This document shows, in pieces, positions 24,486 to 39,300 of a stretch of 64,000 nucleotides of DNA. The notes under the pieces are model-generated. The model searched no databases. It worked only from the letters and a program-made list of their open reading frames with translations, and was not told the DNA's origin. Position numbers and translations under genes: made by a program. Each line of letters starts with the position of its first letter. The stretch's first letter is position 1. Source of the DNA: Syngnathus acus (lineage: Eukaryota > Chordata > Actinopteri > Syngnathiformes > Syngnathidae); the NCBI RefSeq assembly GCF_901709675.1, contig NC_051090.1, positions 10,737,342-10,801,341 of the forward strand, written 5' to 3'.

Positions 24486-24871
24486 CAGGGGTGCCCAAAC
24501 TGTTTCAGCTCGCGAGCTACTTTTGAAATGACCAAGTCACAAAGATCTACCCACTAAAAAAAAAAAAAATTTTATATATTTAAATATGTCATTGTGAAAA
24601 AAAAGTCCTACTCCCATTTCCTATGAAAGTGATACTTCTTACTATGGCCAGCTGCCCCACTCTTTTTTATACCCTTTCTTAAGAGAAAAAACAGGGCTCT
24701 GACAATTGGAGGGAACTCGCGAGCTAGCGTGTTTGTGTTGTGTTGTTAGCGCCGTTGTTTGTACACGCGTCAAGTGCGAAATAAAATAAAAACATTTTAA
24801 CAGCACGCGATCTACCAATAGTGGCTTGGCGATCGACCGGTCGATCGCGATCGACTTATTGGGCACCCCTG
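24486..24871. mobile_element. Non-autonomous hAT-like DNA transposon (MITE)
   Basis: The terminal inverted repeats are CAGGGGTGCCCAA (24486-24498) and TTGGGCACCCCTG (24859-24871), a perfect 13-bp match typical of hAT elements. The right subterminal region holds a perfect 20-bp GATCG-rich palindrome (24829-24848). The length is 386 bp and there is no transposase. The expected 8-bp target duplication is not evident, perhaps because of decay. Confidence 0.85.
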
Positions 24872-27800
24872 AATCAGTTCAGTCAATAATTAATTCATAA
24901 TTTCAATCTGATAGTCCTAATTTCTGTTTTTTATTTTTTTGTTTTGACCAGCTGCACATCTTTTCTCGAATACGTAACTGAATCTGGATGCCTTTTCAGG
25001 TGCCAGTTGGTACCACCTAACTGGACTTGTGGGTCCACTTAGTCTGCTTTTAGTGTTCTGTGAAATGACACACACAATCTTGAAATGATTCTCACAATAT
25101 CAGGTGCTCTTTGCAACATTTCATGCGTCTACTTGAAGGAGAGTGACAATAAAGTCAGGCTTAACCTAAGCAAGGTGAAAAAAATAGTGAGAAAAAAATA
25201 AGATGTCATCTTATTGTGTTTGTAAAGGTGAAGAATGGTGAGACACACGCAGGTACAAACTTTAAATAAGTGCATCCAACATTGCATTGAAGTTTTGTGT
25301 ACTCAGTAAAAAAGTACTTTAATAGAAAATGCAAATGTGCTCAGGCCAAAATATGGTGGAAGCACATTTCTGGCAAAATAATGCACTAAATAAGGCTCTG
25401 CCTTCATCAGCGATAAGCACACCGAAAAGATGCTGAATCACTTGAAAAGAAAAAACAGCGAGTCATTCTCATGGAAAGCCACGTGATTAGTGATTTATGA
25501 GGTAAATTCAAACGGAACCATTTTGCCATTAAAAAGGACAATACAGAAGCGGCGTCCTCTCGTTGACTTGGCTGGCGCATGATTGATGTCCACACTGATG
25601 TGCTTGCTGTGCAGAGCCGCCGTTCTCGGTTGCACATCATGGCAGAGCACGTGGTGAGCGTCGCAAAGGCAAAAAGACCACATCATCTTTGAACATAGAA
25701 TTTTGTCCAAAGTCGCTAGAGAATAAAAAAAAGCTGTTAAATAATAATGCCCGCCATTATGAAGATTAACACAAAAAGCCGCGTCTTCCCATGACCTTAA
25801 ATGCTTGCTTTCATATTCATCCTATCTTCTTTGGGGCAGGTTGCGCCTCACAATCATTAGTGGGGCAAGAACGCTAAAACTGGGCAAATGGCTCCCACCC
25901 AGCTCTTTTGATAGTAGGTCTGCTTGCCCAAAATTATCATCAAGAAAGTTAAAATCACCCAGAGGGGCAATAATTAGGAAAGATGTTTCAAGTAAATAAT
26001 ACAGGCCCGCTTAATTATAGGAACTGGCGATATTTTATGAATGAAGAGCTATTGCGCCAATCTGCCATGTTTCTGTGTCTTCAATCTGCGGCTATCCACC
26101 CCGCACATATCACCAGCGCTCTCATTAAAAGTCGATTAAAGGCACAAACCACCTCGGCATTAGCACGCTGCCGCTGCCGCCATTGCAGTCGATATGCTCG
26201 CTCGTGAGTCATGGCGCTAATCTAACGAGGTCACTCTCAAGTTTCGGCAGCGCGCTGTCACCGACGATTTGTTAGGAGACTTTTAACAGCGAATTCAATT
26301 ACATATGAGCAGCCAGGCGTGGGCTGCAGTTACATACAACGGAGGGTGGCTGAAATGATTCTTCCACTTGAATGCTGTTTGGTAAACAACCAGCAGCCCT
26401 AAACTATCCTTTTTGCGTCCGAGGTGAAGAGCGAGATCTGCCCTTGGTCTTCACATCTCCGTTTTGCCACTCTCCCGATTTATTTCAAATGATTTGCCTC
26501 CTTCTCAGCTGTGGCTCTTTGCTTCTTTTGTTCTGTACAAGTTTCACAGATGGAGTGACTCGAGGCTGTGGCAGTTATGCAAAATAGAGCTCTAATGAAT
26601 TCAGGGCTCCCACCATCAATGTCATAAAAAACAGAAAGAATTGCGATTGTACATTTTGTATTTCATTATACTAAAAGCATGGATGCCTTTTGTTTGGTGC
26701 ACGTCTTGAATGGAAATCAAATCGAAGCCAAAGAACAAAGTTAAATGCTCAGCATCATGTTTAGTGGATTGTACGCAACCCATCCATCAACTATTTAGTG
26801 TTGAAAGTAATCACGAGTGTTTTCTTCAGGTTACGTTCACTGCCAGGGAAAGAAACAACTTATATGCGAAAAAAAAAAAGTGCAGCGTGACGACTCACTT
26901 TTTTCATGGTTTGAAGAAAAAAAAAAAATCAAGATACTGAAGCCTGTACTGTATCCGTTTCCATTTGAGATCTGTCACCATATTATCCATGAACATCACA
27001 AGAGCACAGGTCAGAGGTGTTAATAAGTTTCTCCTTTTTCTCCTCAAGCCGTTTGAAAGTGGACATGAGTGAATTTGCACAATTCAAGAAGGTGCTCTAC
27101 AATTTGACGGGCCAGCCAGCAGCTGCACCTGAGCGCCTGCTTGCTGCCACACACCAAGTGCACTCCATCTTACAAGGGCCCCTTTCTTTCATCGGCATCC
27201 ATACGCAGTTGGAATTCAAAAAAATATAATTTTTACATCTCACCCTGCTTCCTGATCTGCCTTGAGAATGCCCGATGAATATTTGTTTGGCCGAGTCAGC
27301 AATATTTGTTCATCCAAGTCACTGGTGCATTTCCTCAGATTCCGATTATTTCATGATGGTGACATCCTCATTTTCAGAAAAGGCTCTCACCTTGATTGCA
27401 CTTCAAATTCTTTCCCGCAGTCCACCTTATAGTGACGAACATTGCTGGGGAATGAAACCGCCGTGGCAGCTTGCTCTAATGTATGCAGGTTATTGGTTTA
27501 GCGCACGGAAGGAAGGTGATCCGTCCTGCCTCGTTTGTAGCGGGCGGCGAGTGTGTTGCACTAAAGGTGAAGACAAGCCCCCTGCAGTTGCACCAGCTGC
27601 ACATAACATTTGCCTAATGTCTTTTTTACACCAAATGCCTCGAGGAACAGCATCAGGCTCGGAGCTGGCTGCACAAAGAGTACTTTACAAAAATAAGTCA
27701 AAATGAATCCCCCAAATAATTATCTAAATATTGAGAGCAAACTGCTGAGCCAATTCTGATTTATTTTCTCAGCACATGAAAATATGAATGGACAAAAATG

Positions 27801-28100
27801 AAGAATTATCTCATTTTGAATCTCCCGAACAGGTGAATTATTCCACATTTATCAGCAATGCCAATATCTGTTTTCATAATCCGAAACTATGTGAGTTCTG
27901 CCACCCTACAATTTTATCTTCAGTGCAGTGCACGGCAAAGATTGTTTCCTCTGGACCGTACACAACCTTCGAAGCGATCGAATCACGTCGGCGAAGGTGC
28001 AATATGCATTCACATGCTGCGGATGAGCTGCTGCTTTTATTGAGCAGAGCTTCCCATTTGCAAACGCGGAGGGCCTCTTGTATGGTTTTCAAGTCGAATG
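24872..28100. other. Intergenic, no gene seen
   Basis: I see no exon, RNA gene or repeat family. The block at about 26000-26340 is rich in CpG and homeodomain-type words and might be a conserved non-coding element, untested. ORFs at 27275-27706 and 27788-28189 match no protein I know. Confidence 0.55.
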
Positions 28101-28444
28101 TGTCACGAATCGAAATGGAGCAGGGCGACCAAGTGCAGCTTGGACCAGGGTTTATTGACGAAAACAAACTGACAGACTCGGTAAACTGACATAACTTACT
28201 AACAAAACCATCAACAGGACTGACCGACAAAGACGTGAAAAAAAGATATGATGACATTAACAATGATCCGATAGGGGAGTGACACGCAGGCAGGACTTAA
28301 ATACGAGACAGGTAACAAGAGGCAGGTGACTGTGATTAGTAAGTACATTGATTGTGAGCTGACACAGGAAGGGAGGGGCGAGTACACAGACGGACAGAAA
28401 CGATGACAACCTACATATCAAACAACCGGGGACGAGTCGTGACA
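28101..28444 (-). mobile_element. Solo LTR, Ty3/gypsy-like
   Basis: The unit begins TGTCACGA and ends TCGTGACA, giving the TG...CA ends of an LTR within a short inverted repeat. It is flanked by a perfect 5-bp duplication GAATG (28096-28100 and 28445-28449). On the minus strand it has a TATA-like TATTTAAG (28296-28303) and, downstream, a poly-A signal AATAAA (28151-28156), in the order expected for an LTR. No internal region or second LTR is next to it. The gypsy assignment rests on resemblance to fish LTRs I know. Confidence 0.85.
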
Positions 28445-29155
28445 GAATGTCTTGTAGGCTGACATATCGGCAGACACGGATGGCAGTGCAAAACACAGCT
28501 TGTGTTATTTTTAGTCTGGTATTGTCTCACACAAGTAATGTTTTTTTTCTTAGTTGAATTATATTTTCTTGGCAGTAGTTGAATTAGTTTATTGGGCCTC
28601 ATCAAGTAGTATTTGGGACAGCAGAGGTTTTGGTGAGGTTGCTGCAAGGCGAGATATCTGCAGCAATAGCCAAAACTGTCTCTGTGCAGAAGAGCACCAG
28701 CACGCTTGTCAAGACGCTAAATGAATACAAATGCTCCGTCCCAAGCCTGCTTGCTAACATTCAGCTGATTTCATTCTGCTGGTTCTTGTTATTGTGGAGA
28801 CTTTGCCTTTAGGCTTCATCAGCAAAGAATGGCAGAGCGGTAAAACGTTGCTAACTGGTTGTTTTTTTTAGCTTTGCTCTTTGGTCCACCGGCGCATATG
28901 AAATCATAAACACTGAATATTGTTTCAAAACGAGTCTCTTTTGACCAAAGCCACAAATTGTTTTTGTGTAATGTCATCCGCTATGAAAATATACCTCGCA
29001 CAAAGTGAACATCACGACAACATCCAAATCTGATCATCTTATTTTTCTGCCTTTTGACTTCAGGTTCAGCGATTGCATAAAATCGCAAAGCCACAAAGAT
29101 GGTAAACATAGCCAAGTCGCTGGTTCAGTCGAAAGCAAGTTTGGCGCTAATTTGA

Positions 29156-29250
29156 GTGTGAAAGCATTTTACTTTTATGCGTGAAAGCATTTCAGTTGTG
29201 TGTGTGTGAGAACACGTTTCACTTGTGTGGATAAAAGCATTTCACTTAAA
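29156..29250. repeat. Degenerate tandem repeat, unit about 23-27 bases
   Basis: About four diverged units share GTGAAAGCATTT or TAAAAGCATTTCACTT. Confidence 0.6.
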
Positions 29251-31169
29251 TCTGAGGTTTATACTATGATGTTTGACTGTGTTTTGTTTCATATGTGTGT
29301 GTGTGAATGCTAATTATGAATGATGTCTCTAACGGCTCCTCATACTTTAAAGTTTAAAGTTATACATGTATGCAACCTCAGATTAATTGCGCTCTTTCTT
29401 GTCTCTGAAGGGAGCCCATTTGTAATTAACATTTTGAACCTTTTTGCTCCTCACCTTCCTGTGCAACAACTAATCCGTGCAAGCTCGTTCCATCTCACCC
29501 CATTAACCCGCGTATGTTTCTAAATGTATGTATAATTGCGAGACGAAAGCACCCGTAATCAAGGATTACATTCACTGAGTGGTGTTGCCAATGTGGCTTA
29601 GTGGCATATTGTTTGAGGGTTGTATGTATTAAACAATACACTGGTGATGAAGTGCTTACTGTAAGTTTGACGTTGCTAAACAAAACGACGACACCACCAC
29701 CAGATGGAAGCTTTAAGCCTCGTGAGAGCTCAGGCAAACCTGAATTTTCCTTGGCTTTCTATCTGCTAAACATCTTTGTAAAGACGATAAGGTACAGAAT
29801 GGAATCCAGGGTGAAGGCCGAGGGCCGTGTCATTAAAGGATGACACCTCCGCAGGAGCAACTAACCGGTTCTGACGGATGGAGCCAATCGCCTGTTAATG
29901 AACTCATAAATGGACTCACAGAGGTGAGCCTGCATTGTCCACGCAGCCATCACCCCCGACAGGTAGCCCCGCTAACGAGAACCGCACAGTGAGCAAGTGT
30001 GAGTGCAATGTTTGTGTAGTGGACGACACCACAATGCATATCTTGGCTTCATCGTGCATCAGATCCTCACGCAATACACAATGGAGGGAAACCACGAGAG
30101 AGAGCTTGAAGAATTGCTTGACATTCCCGTGTCCTTTTAGTATGCAAGTCAATGTTTTTCAATGAACGTCATTTATTAAATGTAGGAAGTATAGACTGAA
30201 TTATGAACGCTATGTCAACATCCGGCCACATCTACGCCTGTAATTAATCTGGACTGAGATGAAGGGGTGTGCCTGCGAACGTCAACAGGCAAGCAAACAA
30301 ATTCCCCCTCGCACTAAAGGAGGTGACAAATTGAAATTGTGTTCAACAATTAATTAACAGACAACAAACAGGTCCTTGTTGACAGGATATACAGTGCCTC
30401 ACATTTTGTCCCACCTCCAGCTACTCTCCGAGAGCTATGCACGCCACGGCTAGTCCACGTGGGGACAAATGAAATCCACATTGGCATCATCAATCAAGTC
30501 TAGAGAAAAGTCGATTTTAACGTGCCGGTGTCACGGTGAAGGCATCGCCATTTCTGCTTCCATTCGTCACATAGCAGACAAAAATGGCACAGACCTCACA
30601 CTGTGGCTTGTAATTAGCCGGCTCGCAATAAACTCGCTCTTGATTTAACAAACAGGCTCATGATATTACCACAATTGAATTCAACGGGGAGAGCCATCCA
30701 GCGCCACTTACGGAAAAGTCTGCAATTAAAGAAATGCAAGACCAAGTCTGACATTAAATGTTTGTTCACTCATGACTCAATTTGCCTCCATTCGTCATCT
30801 CTTCTCATTAACATAGCAATGCAGTTTGCGAAACAAACAGTGAATTCAAAAAGAAGCTTTTTGAAGATCACCATCCATCTTCAAACTGGGCTGCCCTTGA
30901 ACAGGTCAACGAGCCTCTTTTGTGTTTATTCTTATCCTTGATGGAGAGCGTAATTAGCAGGAGCATGCATGCCAACTTGCTTTAGCTCCAGAATTTGAAA
31001 GGCTAAAATTGAGAAGAGATGATGATGTGCAAGCTGCTTCATTACTGATCCCAACACACACTTAAACAACACAAATAGAAGCTATTGATTCTATAGCTAT
31101 ATCTATAGCAATATCTTTTAGCTTACCAGCTAAAGTCATCATTGAGTCAAGAGTGGCCTCCTATGGAAA

Positions 31170-31217
31170 GGAGCGTAAAAGCGCAGGAGCATAAAAGCAC
31201 AGGAGTATAAAAGCACC
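31170..31217. repeat. 16-bp tandem repeat, three copies
   Basis: Units at 31170, 31186 and 31202 follow GGAGCATAAAAGCACA with one or two differences each. Confidence 0.9.
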
Positions 31218-34200
31218 TTCCTGTAATTAAAGGCTGATTTCAGGCCAATCACGGCAAACCGCAGAATGGAAACGTTTCAGATTGTTTTGTGAATAGGCAG
31301 CCGTGGCAAAGGTGTTTGGGGTCATGTCATAGCAGATATTCCTGATACGCTATTACTCACAATCACATGTTTGGAAATTTTACATCAATAAATGAATACT
31401 GAGCATAATTGAGAGGCGATTACCAAAGGAAACATAAACACAAGACTAAAAGGGGAAAAACAGAAAGCTGCAGACAAGTGCTGACAGATAATGGTGTCCG
31501 AATGCAGTGAGGCACATTCCAAGCTTAGCTGTCACAAGTCAGCCCGGGATCCATCACAGGCAGAAATGTCCCGTGTGACAGTGAGGGCAGAGGGACATCT
31601 GCTAAACGCTCCAGGGATTTTTGCTAGTGACTTGGAAAAGAAGCTTGAGTGCACCAAAGGCAGTCAGTCAGTTTTGACGACTGAACTCTTTCTAATTACT
31701 GTGGAGGGGAAAAAATACATCACAGAGCAACAATCATATTATTCAACCCAAAGCACCAAAAGACATCACACATTTGATCTGAAATTGTTGTTTTGCTCAG
31801 GAAAACAAAATTGGCATTGGTTTTTCAATGCCATCAATTCATCCCTAAATCATTAATTGCACCCGGAACCTCCTTTTTTCATCGGCGACACATTCCTTCA
31901 TCAGTCAGAGGTTCGACTCTCTGCTGTGGGCTTGCTGCAAATCAGGATAAGCAGTAGAGTGGATGGACGGCTGTCATCTTTCTTGGCATTTCAAAATATT
32001 CGAAGGTCAGCCGCAATATTTTATTTATTTTCATGGTGTGAGTGTATGCATGAATTTAAAGTATTCCCATGTATGAATTTATGTGAGCAAGAGAGAGTGA
32101 GAGAGAAGTGACAAGACTGTAGACAATGAGAGCTAGTGAGAGAGAGAGTTAATGCTTGTGCAGTGTTGCCGTTTCCGCAAAGGGTGGCAGTGTTGCTTTA
32201 TCAATTGAGCTGCTCACCGCTGAGGCAAAGCAAATATACTCAATAGCGGCTATCATAGGTCTGTTAAAAAATATATTGCATTGGGTGCAAGCTTAGATAA
32301 AAGGTATATTCAAGAATATATTTGTCTTTCATTCTGCTTCGGCATGATGATTTTTACAAGACGACGAATGGAAGTATTATTATTTTTTTACATACTATTC
32401 AGAACTATAGCCCTGAATTGAAATTTCTAATAAAGCCGCAGCATAAAACTGCAGTTATACAACCAGCCAATTAATTATATGGCTTTTTTGACTTTGTGGA
32501 AGTAAAATGACCAAGCTAACTTTGACTTGACAGACTCAACTCGATGAATATTGCAAGTGTGACAATAAAAGCCGCGCCGTCCATCTGCCAGCATGACACA
32601 TGAAGAGCCAGGGGACAAAAGGAAGCTCTCTCCTTGTTTGTGAGTGTCGCTTCTATCCAATTTTTGTCTTTTAATCACAGATTGGCTCTTTAGGGAAACG
32701 GGCAAATTTCAGCATACGTTTGAAAAGTGACATTACAAAGCTTTCAGTCAGGGCAGCCGCCATGACGGAAACTCTGCTTTGTCTTTGTCGTCTTTCTTTG
32801 CTAATCAGCCTTTGAGCCGGCAGATCTGCCATTCCCGCCTGCCCTACCTGTCCCTTTTCCCCCTTTGATGTATGCTCCAGAAAGGTGGCGACATTGCGTG
32901 CGAGCTGTGACAGGAGCTCCCACTCCCCGCCGCTCACTGCCTCCTTTTTGATTAATTTGCAGGTCCAAAACAGTAACTTGCTCTGACACTAATTTCCGAT
33001 GTTCTGTGACATCTTTGTAGTGTGAGGCCAGAAAAGGTCCGGGAATGCTTGAATGCTAAATTCTTTCCTGTAATAAATCATTAGGCACTGGAGTCCTATG
33101 TGCCTTAAATGACGTATACAAATGAACTTGTCTGCTTTATTAAGACCTTCCATTACCTGAGCATGTTCTGTTGAAAAGGCAAGGGAAGATGTGGAAGGTC
33201 ATACGGTTCGCACTTTTTACTTCGTCAAAGCAGTTAGCTTGACGCACATCTTGTGTCTGTATATTACGTATATTCACCTCCGCAAACAAACGCGAGACAA
33301 CTGGCACATCTTTCCACCAGTAGTCAGTCAAACAGTCTGTGATGGACTGAGAAAGTCTGTCGGCACTGATTAAGGGACCACGCACACCAACTAACCAGGC
33401 CGCAATACGGAGAGAGAGAAAGCACGATCATTTTCACAGCAAAATGAAACAGCAGTTGGCTCGAACGCCGAGGGACATTGAGCGGTTAGCGCCTTCCATC
33501 CAAGTGACCCTAATGACTGGATCGTATTGCCTGACTGGGGAGAATCATTGATGAACAGAGAGCCTAAATGGCTCTTCATTTTTTTTCTTTTAAAGGCTAA
33601 ATGCATAGCCGCGATTTAATGTGAAGTTAAAATGAACTCTGAATTATCTTAAGTTCTGTAGCGTTGGGTTGAAATATGATGAGCGGCTGTAGGACACAAA
33701 CAATTGGCCCTCGAATGACCTTGACTCGACTGTTCCTTTCCACTCGGCCATTAATACATCTGACCAGGAATTGGTAGACAAATGGCCATTCCTGGGGGAA
33801 TGAGTACGGTGACCTGGCGAGAAGGGTGATTGCTCACTCTCAATTCAGCCGCGCTCGCTTTTGGGTTTATTACACCGTAATCTCTGCGAGTTTCCTCCCG
33901 ATGGGAATAGCCTTGCCAGCGTTCTTAGCAGCACAGCCCCTTAAAAAAGGAGCTCTAGTGTATTTTGTGTCTGTGCAGAAACAAGGGACTGGAATTGAGA
34001 GACATCAAATCCTGAATTCCCTGAATTGAAGATTTCCAGCAGCACAGCAGGACAATGGTTGTTTTTGGACAACAAACACTAAATGTGAATTTGTGATTAT
34101 TGCTTCCTAGGTAGCAAATTATGTCTGAAACCGCAATAAATTCAAAATCTAAAAACTCTTTCAGCATACATAATCAATCCATCCTCTATCCAAAGAAATC

Positions 34201-36304
34201 CGTTTAAGGTAAATTGTTACGCATATTTACATCGACTGCCAGCAGACATGTTTGCTAATCTTATTTTCTCTCACCCTGCTGCACGATGGACAGGATTATG
34301 ATCACCACGATCAATTACGGTCTGCTCACTTATTTAGCAGCGTCTAAGCCTCAAAGACAGACAAATTAGAAAGATGTTATGGATCTATTTGTATTTGACT
34401 GCATCGAGTATTCAGCGAACTCGTACTTCTATCAATTTATTCATCGACTATTTGATGGGTTGTTGATGACGGCCACAAGCACATAACATGTTCAGTGAAT
34501 CAACAGCAATAAACAACAAACAAACTCTGATTCGTCTTTTCTTGGAATAAGTGTCAATACTCTGGGTACAATCAAGCTGTGCTAATGAAGGTCCAGGCCG
34601 CCAATGGAAAGCCGTCAACCTCATCATTGTATCACTCATGAGCTCCCGGTGGTGGAATTCTTTGTAATATAAAGCTAAACACAGTCGTCCTTTGAGGCCA
34701 GTCCTCATTCCTGAGCCAGACAAAGTATTTGAATGAAGACGCTGACCACCTCAGCTCACTTTCGAAGCGAAATATGATTTTCAAATGCTATGTGTTGAAC
34801 CCTGAACTCAACGCCAAAAGCCAGGTTGGACAAAAGTACCAAATCCGGTCCTTGGGATCCGGTGTCCCGCATACTCTCTTTCTCTCTGACGCAACACACC
34901 CGATACGGGCAATTAGCTTGATGCTCCTTCCCCATTTGAACGTAAGCCCTTCTATGCAAAATGTCTCTGCACCATATAGTCGGATGACATCCTCGCACCA
35001 TCAGGAGAGACGGGATGAAGACGAAAAGCTGAAAGACACCAACAACAAAGACTGGTGTGAAGGAAAGGTGCAGATCAATGCGAGTCACCTTGCACATCGC
35101 CGGCAAGGTGATAAAAGACATTCTGCAATGCTCCTGTCAAACCGCTCGGCAGAAGATTTGACGGACATGCCGTTATACCGATGGCTCTGATAGTGTCCCA
35201 TTTTGAACACAATGTAGCCTGTTCCTTTGTATCGTACCTCATTGTCTGACCATTTTTACAAATCGTTTTAAAGATGCAAACACACCATTTTCATTGGAAT
35301 CACCAGAAGCAATGTACAGTATCATTTCCTCAATACACTTATGTTTATGAGACATAAAATTTGTAATGTTGGAATGAAAGAAGCCCTGTTTAGCAAATTC
35401 ATCGAAGCAACAATTGTCATTGTCCCTGAACCGTTGGCATTTTTTTCCCCATGATGAAATATATTCCGTTTGTCACCTACATTCCTGAGGACAGGATGAA
35501 AATAAAAGCACTGTGCATGCTATGATCACGCTTACTGACAATTGGCAGAGGTCACTTTGAAGGCCTGGTTGCAGTTCTTGTCGCCCGGGGTCATCTGGCA
35601 TGCATGAGTGCCTGCGAGCACATCAACCTGGCGGGCAAATTATTTCATTTATATGCTGGCCTTCGTCGAATCACCTTAAAAACATGCTTTTGCTTTTAGT
35701 GTAATGCCTCAGGTGAAGAACTTTGCTGCCTCAGACTACTCTGCGCAAATTAGAAGAAACGTCTGTCAAGAGGAGGACGTGCACGGAAAAACATTACAAG
35801 TCGCACTTTTGAGTGTTCCCCAACGTCAATTTATATTACCCATTAAACTCGACTCAACTGGACTCTTAATTTCAGAGAAGCTTAAGCGACTGTAAATTGT
35901 ACAAACAAGACTTTCCAAAAACAAGTACCCTAAGCCGTCCGAGTTATTGCGCAATGCTGCACTTTTTTCTTTCCTTTTTCACAGTTTGTGCACAATAAAA
36001 GGCAGCGCATGTGACACCATCACAGCCAAGACAGCTGAAAGCTAACACGGCTAAATCTCATCCCGTAAAGAACAAGTGGCAGAGTGACTCCAAGGGCTCC
36101 ATTATTGATTATATGCCGCTGCATTGGGAACACTCATGCTCATCTAATGAAGGAAGAATGGATCCAAGGTGTATTTTCAACCACTGCCCATTAGCAAGGA
36201 TTTATTTCTGTCTTTGAAAGATTTGTGAGCACTTAGGACGCAACGTGTTTTTTTTCCCCCTCTCCTTTCCAAAAGAAAGACGAATCAACAGGACAAGGGA
36301 AGGT

Positions 36305-36356
36305 TGAGGTTTACAGCAGTGAGGCGAGGCTGAAGTTTACAGCAGTGAGGCGAGGC
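36305..36356. repeat. 26-bp tandem repeat, two copies
   Basis: Units 36305-36330 and 36331-36356 differ by a single base (TGAGG versus TGAAG at the start). Confidence 0.9.
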
Positions 36357-39300
36357 TGTGAAAACATCATTGCTCAGTTTTGATATCAAGCAACAGTCAT
36401 CATACTTATTTCACAGAAATGTAATTAAGACAATGGAACAGACGAACTGCAACAATCTTGTAGAATAAAGACATTTGGCGTATTTCTAAATTTTGTTCTG
36501 GTTATTTGGTGTTGAGTCTGCTTTGGGATTCTTCTCGCTTATACTTCGGCACACTTGAACTAAGAATGTCTGCTATGCTGTCAGCAAAGTTATGCAGGGG
36601 TGTCAATACATGTCATCTGATCTACGTGCACACGGCTCTGTCTGAGACTAAGAGTGATTAAAGGGCAGCTGTCAGCGACACGATTTTATCTCGGCCAAAC
36701 AGGTGTCGAGTGGAGCTGACAGCAGCGACGCTAACCCCTCACATGGGATGGGCTCTACCAAGACAAATTGAGTTATGTCTTTCTCCCGTTTTATCAAGCG
36801 CCCGATCTGTCGGAATCAATGCGGATTTCTCTTACCCGGGGGAAGAAAGCAACGTGAGCGCAGCCACTGCAAGTAGACCACCTTTGCAATTCTTAGACAT
36901 GTTTTTGGAATGGCGTCTGCAAAAAGGCCACCACACAAACGTTGGCTAAAAAGAATGTGCCTCTGCAGTCCTACAAAGACCTACAAATATATCTTTACTT
37001 CACTCATGAATATTGTATGTGTGAATGAAAAAGGAATAAATAGCAGTCTTGTGAAAGTGAGCAATTCACATGTAAAGTCAACATCATCCAATGTCATTGG
37101 GCTGGAAAATATCAGTCTGGGAAATTCCAGTTTAAAAAAAATATATATTTCACAATGCATTTGGAGTCCCAATAATGGGTCTGCCAATTTCTCCTTACAT
37201 CTCTGACGACTTGCCTTTTACATGCAGGTTTTTTTTTAAAGCAACCTTACGTGTGTGTGTGTGCGCGTGTCTTGTGCACGAACCCATTTCACCTCATCCA
37301 TGCTGGCCTCCTTTCACTCTGGTTATACAGAAAAGCTCCATTTCCAGATGCAATTTTTTTTTCCGTTTACACAGGGAATTGAAAACGAGATGGAGAGTAC
37401 TTCTTTTGCCTTTTTGCGAGTGAAGGGTTTCTTTGTCACCTGGAAATGAGCACACCAGCCATGCATCTGTTTTGCTCCTCCGGATCGACTTGACATTATT
37501 TTAGCCAGAAGAACCAAAATTGAGAGCAGACTTCATGCACACAGATGGAAAGAAATAATCCAATAAAATAACTCATGGCCATGTACATCTGTGAAAAAAC
37601 ATACATTTTAAGATGTTTATTTACGTTTTGTTTTGAAGATTGCTGAATTGCTACATCTTGGAATTGGAATGCCCGGAAGACACGGCAAGTGAATGTAAGC
37701 CTGCAGGCTCCATGTTACTCTCACGCATGTCAGCCATCGAAGCAGCTTGTGTCATAAAAGAATGAAACTAATAAATATTACATCCGAGCCGATGTATCGG
37801 ATTCGTCTATTTTAACAAGTGTTTTTGTTTGGGTCTTTGCAAACGCACTTATGTGCACTCTTTTCTGTTGTGTTTCTGTGTGCCGTTTATTAGTCGGTGC
37901 AGTTGGAGTTTGGGCAAATCGTGGTTCTTTGCATTATTGAAGGTGGACAACACTTCACGGTGGTAGAGCGAAGCTTTACACGTTGGAAAAGAAAAGAAAA
38001 AACTACTTTTGTACAAGAGAATTTTATGTTTGGAATGAAAGTCAAATCTGACCTTTTGGTATCTTGGATCTTTTTTTTTTTTTTTTTTTGCAGTGTACCA
38101 TCGTCTGTCATCAAACCGATGACATGATTGTAATCTCTTCTCAACAAGATTATCTTTCCACATTTTGACAAGTAATTAGCACCTCTCATCTCGCATGAAT
38201 GTGCAGATCAAGTTTCTCCTATTCAATGTGAGCATTTATTAGGTGGTCATCTTCCCAAATTTACATCCCCAAAAGCGAACCAATTGAACCCATGTTTTGC
38301 TCCTTTTGCTTCTGAGCTGCGTGTAGTGGAAACCCTTCTATTAACTTTGCTAAGCCTAATCTATTGATGCAGGGTGGTTTTATATTCATCTGCCTCTGAC
38401 ATTATGCGCGGGAAAAGAACGGAGGACCCTTTGTGGATTTATCTACGACTCCCACACAGTTTTGGGCTTCTAATTTTCTGATAACGCCTTAACACGACTT
38501 TTCTCTGTAAAAGACACAAGTTGAAATCCGAATGTGCAATTATAGCAGAATGAAAGCTTTGAGAACACACATTGACTTTTTTTCTTCTTACGCGTGTCCA
38601 ACTGAATGTCAGTTTCTGTATTTGTATTCTGCGGAAACAGATGTAGCCTTGATTCCCGAGAATTATTTCCACCCGCTGTTCTGTGTGAAAGTCTTTCCTG
38701 AATCACAGTGGATCAAAGTCCAAATCCTCTAAACGCAAACTGCGAGAGTCAGTTTTTGCCCCTGCTCATTCTTATCTTAAAATACAGGCTGTTCAAGCGT
38801 CTAACAAAATCCAAGCAGATTAACTCCGACCACAAGTCGGGGTCTTTTTCCAAGTCGTAAACCTTATAATGTGAGTAAACGAAACTCGCGAGCACAGCGT
38901 CCACAGCTTGGAAAAGAGATCAATCAACCTGGACCGAGAAGGAAGAGAAGGTCAGGGGTGTGCTTGAGCAGATACTATAGCATCGGCGGGACACTGAGGT
39001 TGAGCAAGCATCCCACAATGGTTAAGAAACTGCATTAGAGCCAAAAGAGCCAAAAATCAGACAGGCACCAGAGCTATGAACCAGAGGCAAAATATTTTTC
39101 TCCTTTTGCTATGGCGAAAGCCTGAGTAATTACGGAATTGAACTGATGTTGCTTGTCATGAGCTGTTTAATCCTGCGTGGTGCTTCTCATCTGCATCACA
39201 CTGGATTATACAATACCAGTGCACTAAATGGAGATTTATACATTATTCAAAAGGCCGCTTGACAGTTATTCCTCACACACATACAGTAAACATGAGTCAA

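Noticed and set aside
31905-31920. B-box-like GGTTCGACTCT
   Set aside because: No accompanying A box or SINE sequence.
34729-35190. 153-codon plus-strand ORF
   Set aside because: No domain, signal peptide, splice context or family resemblance; overlapping minus-strand ORFs of similar length suggest chance openness.
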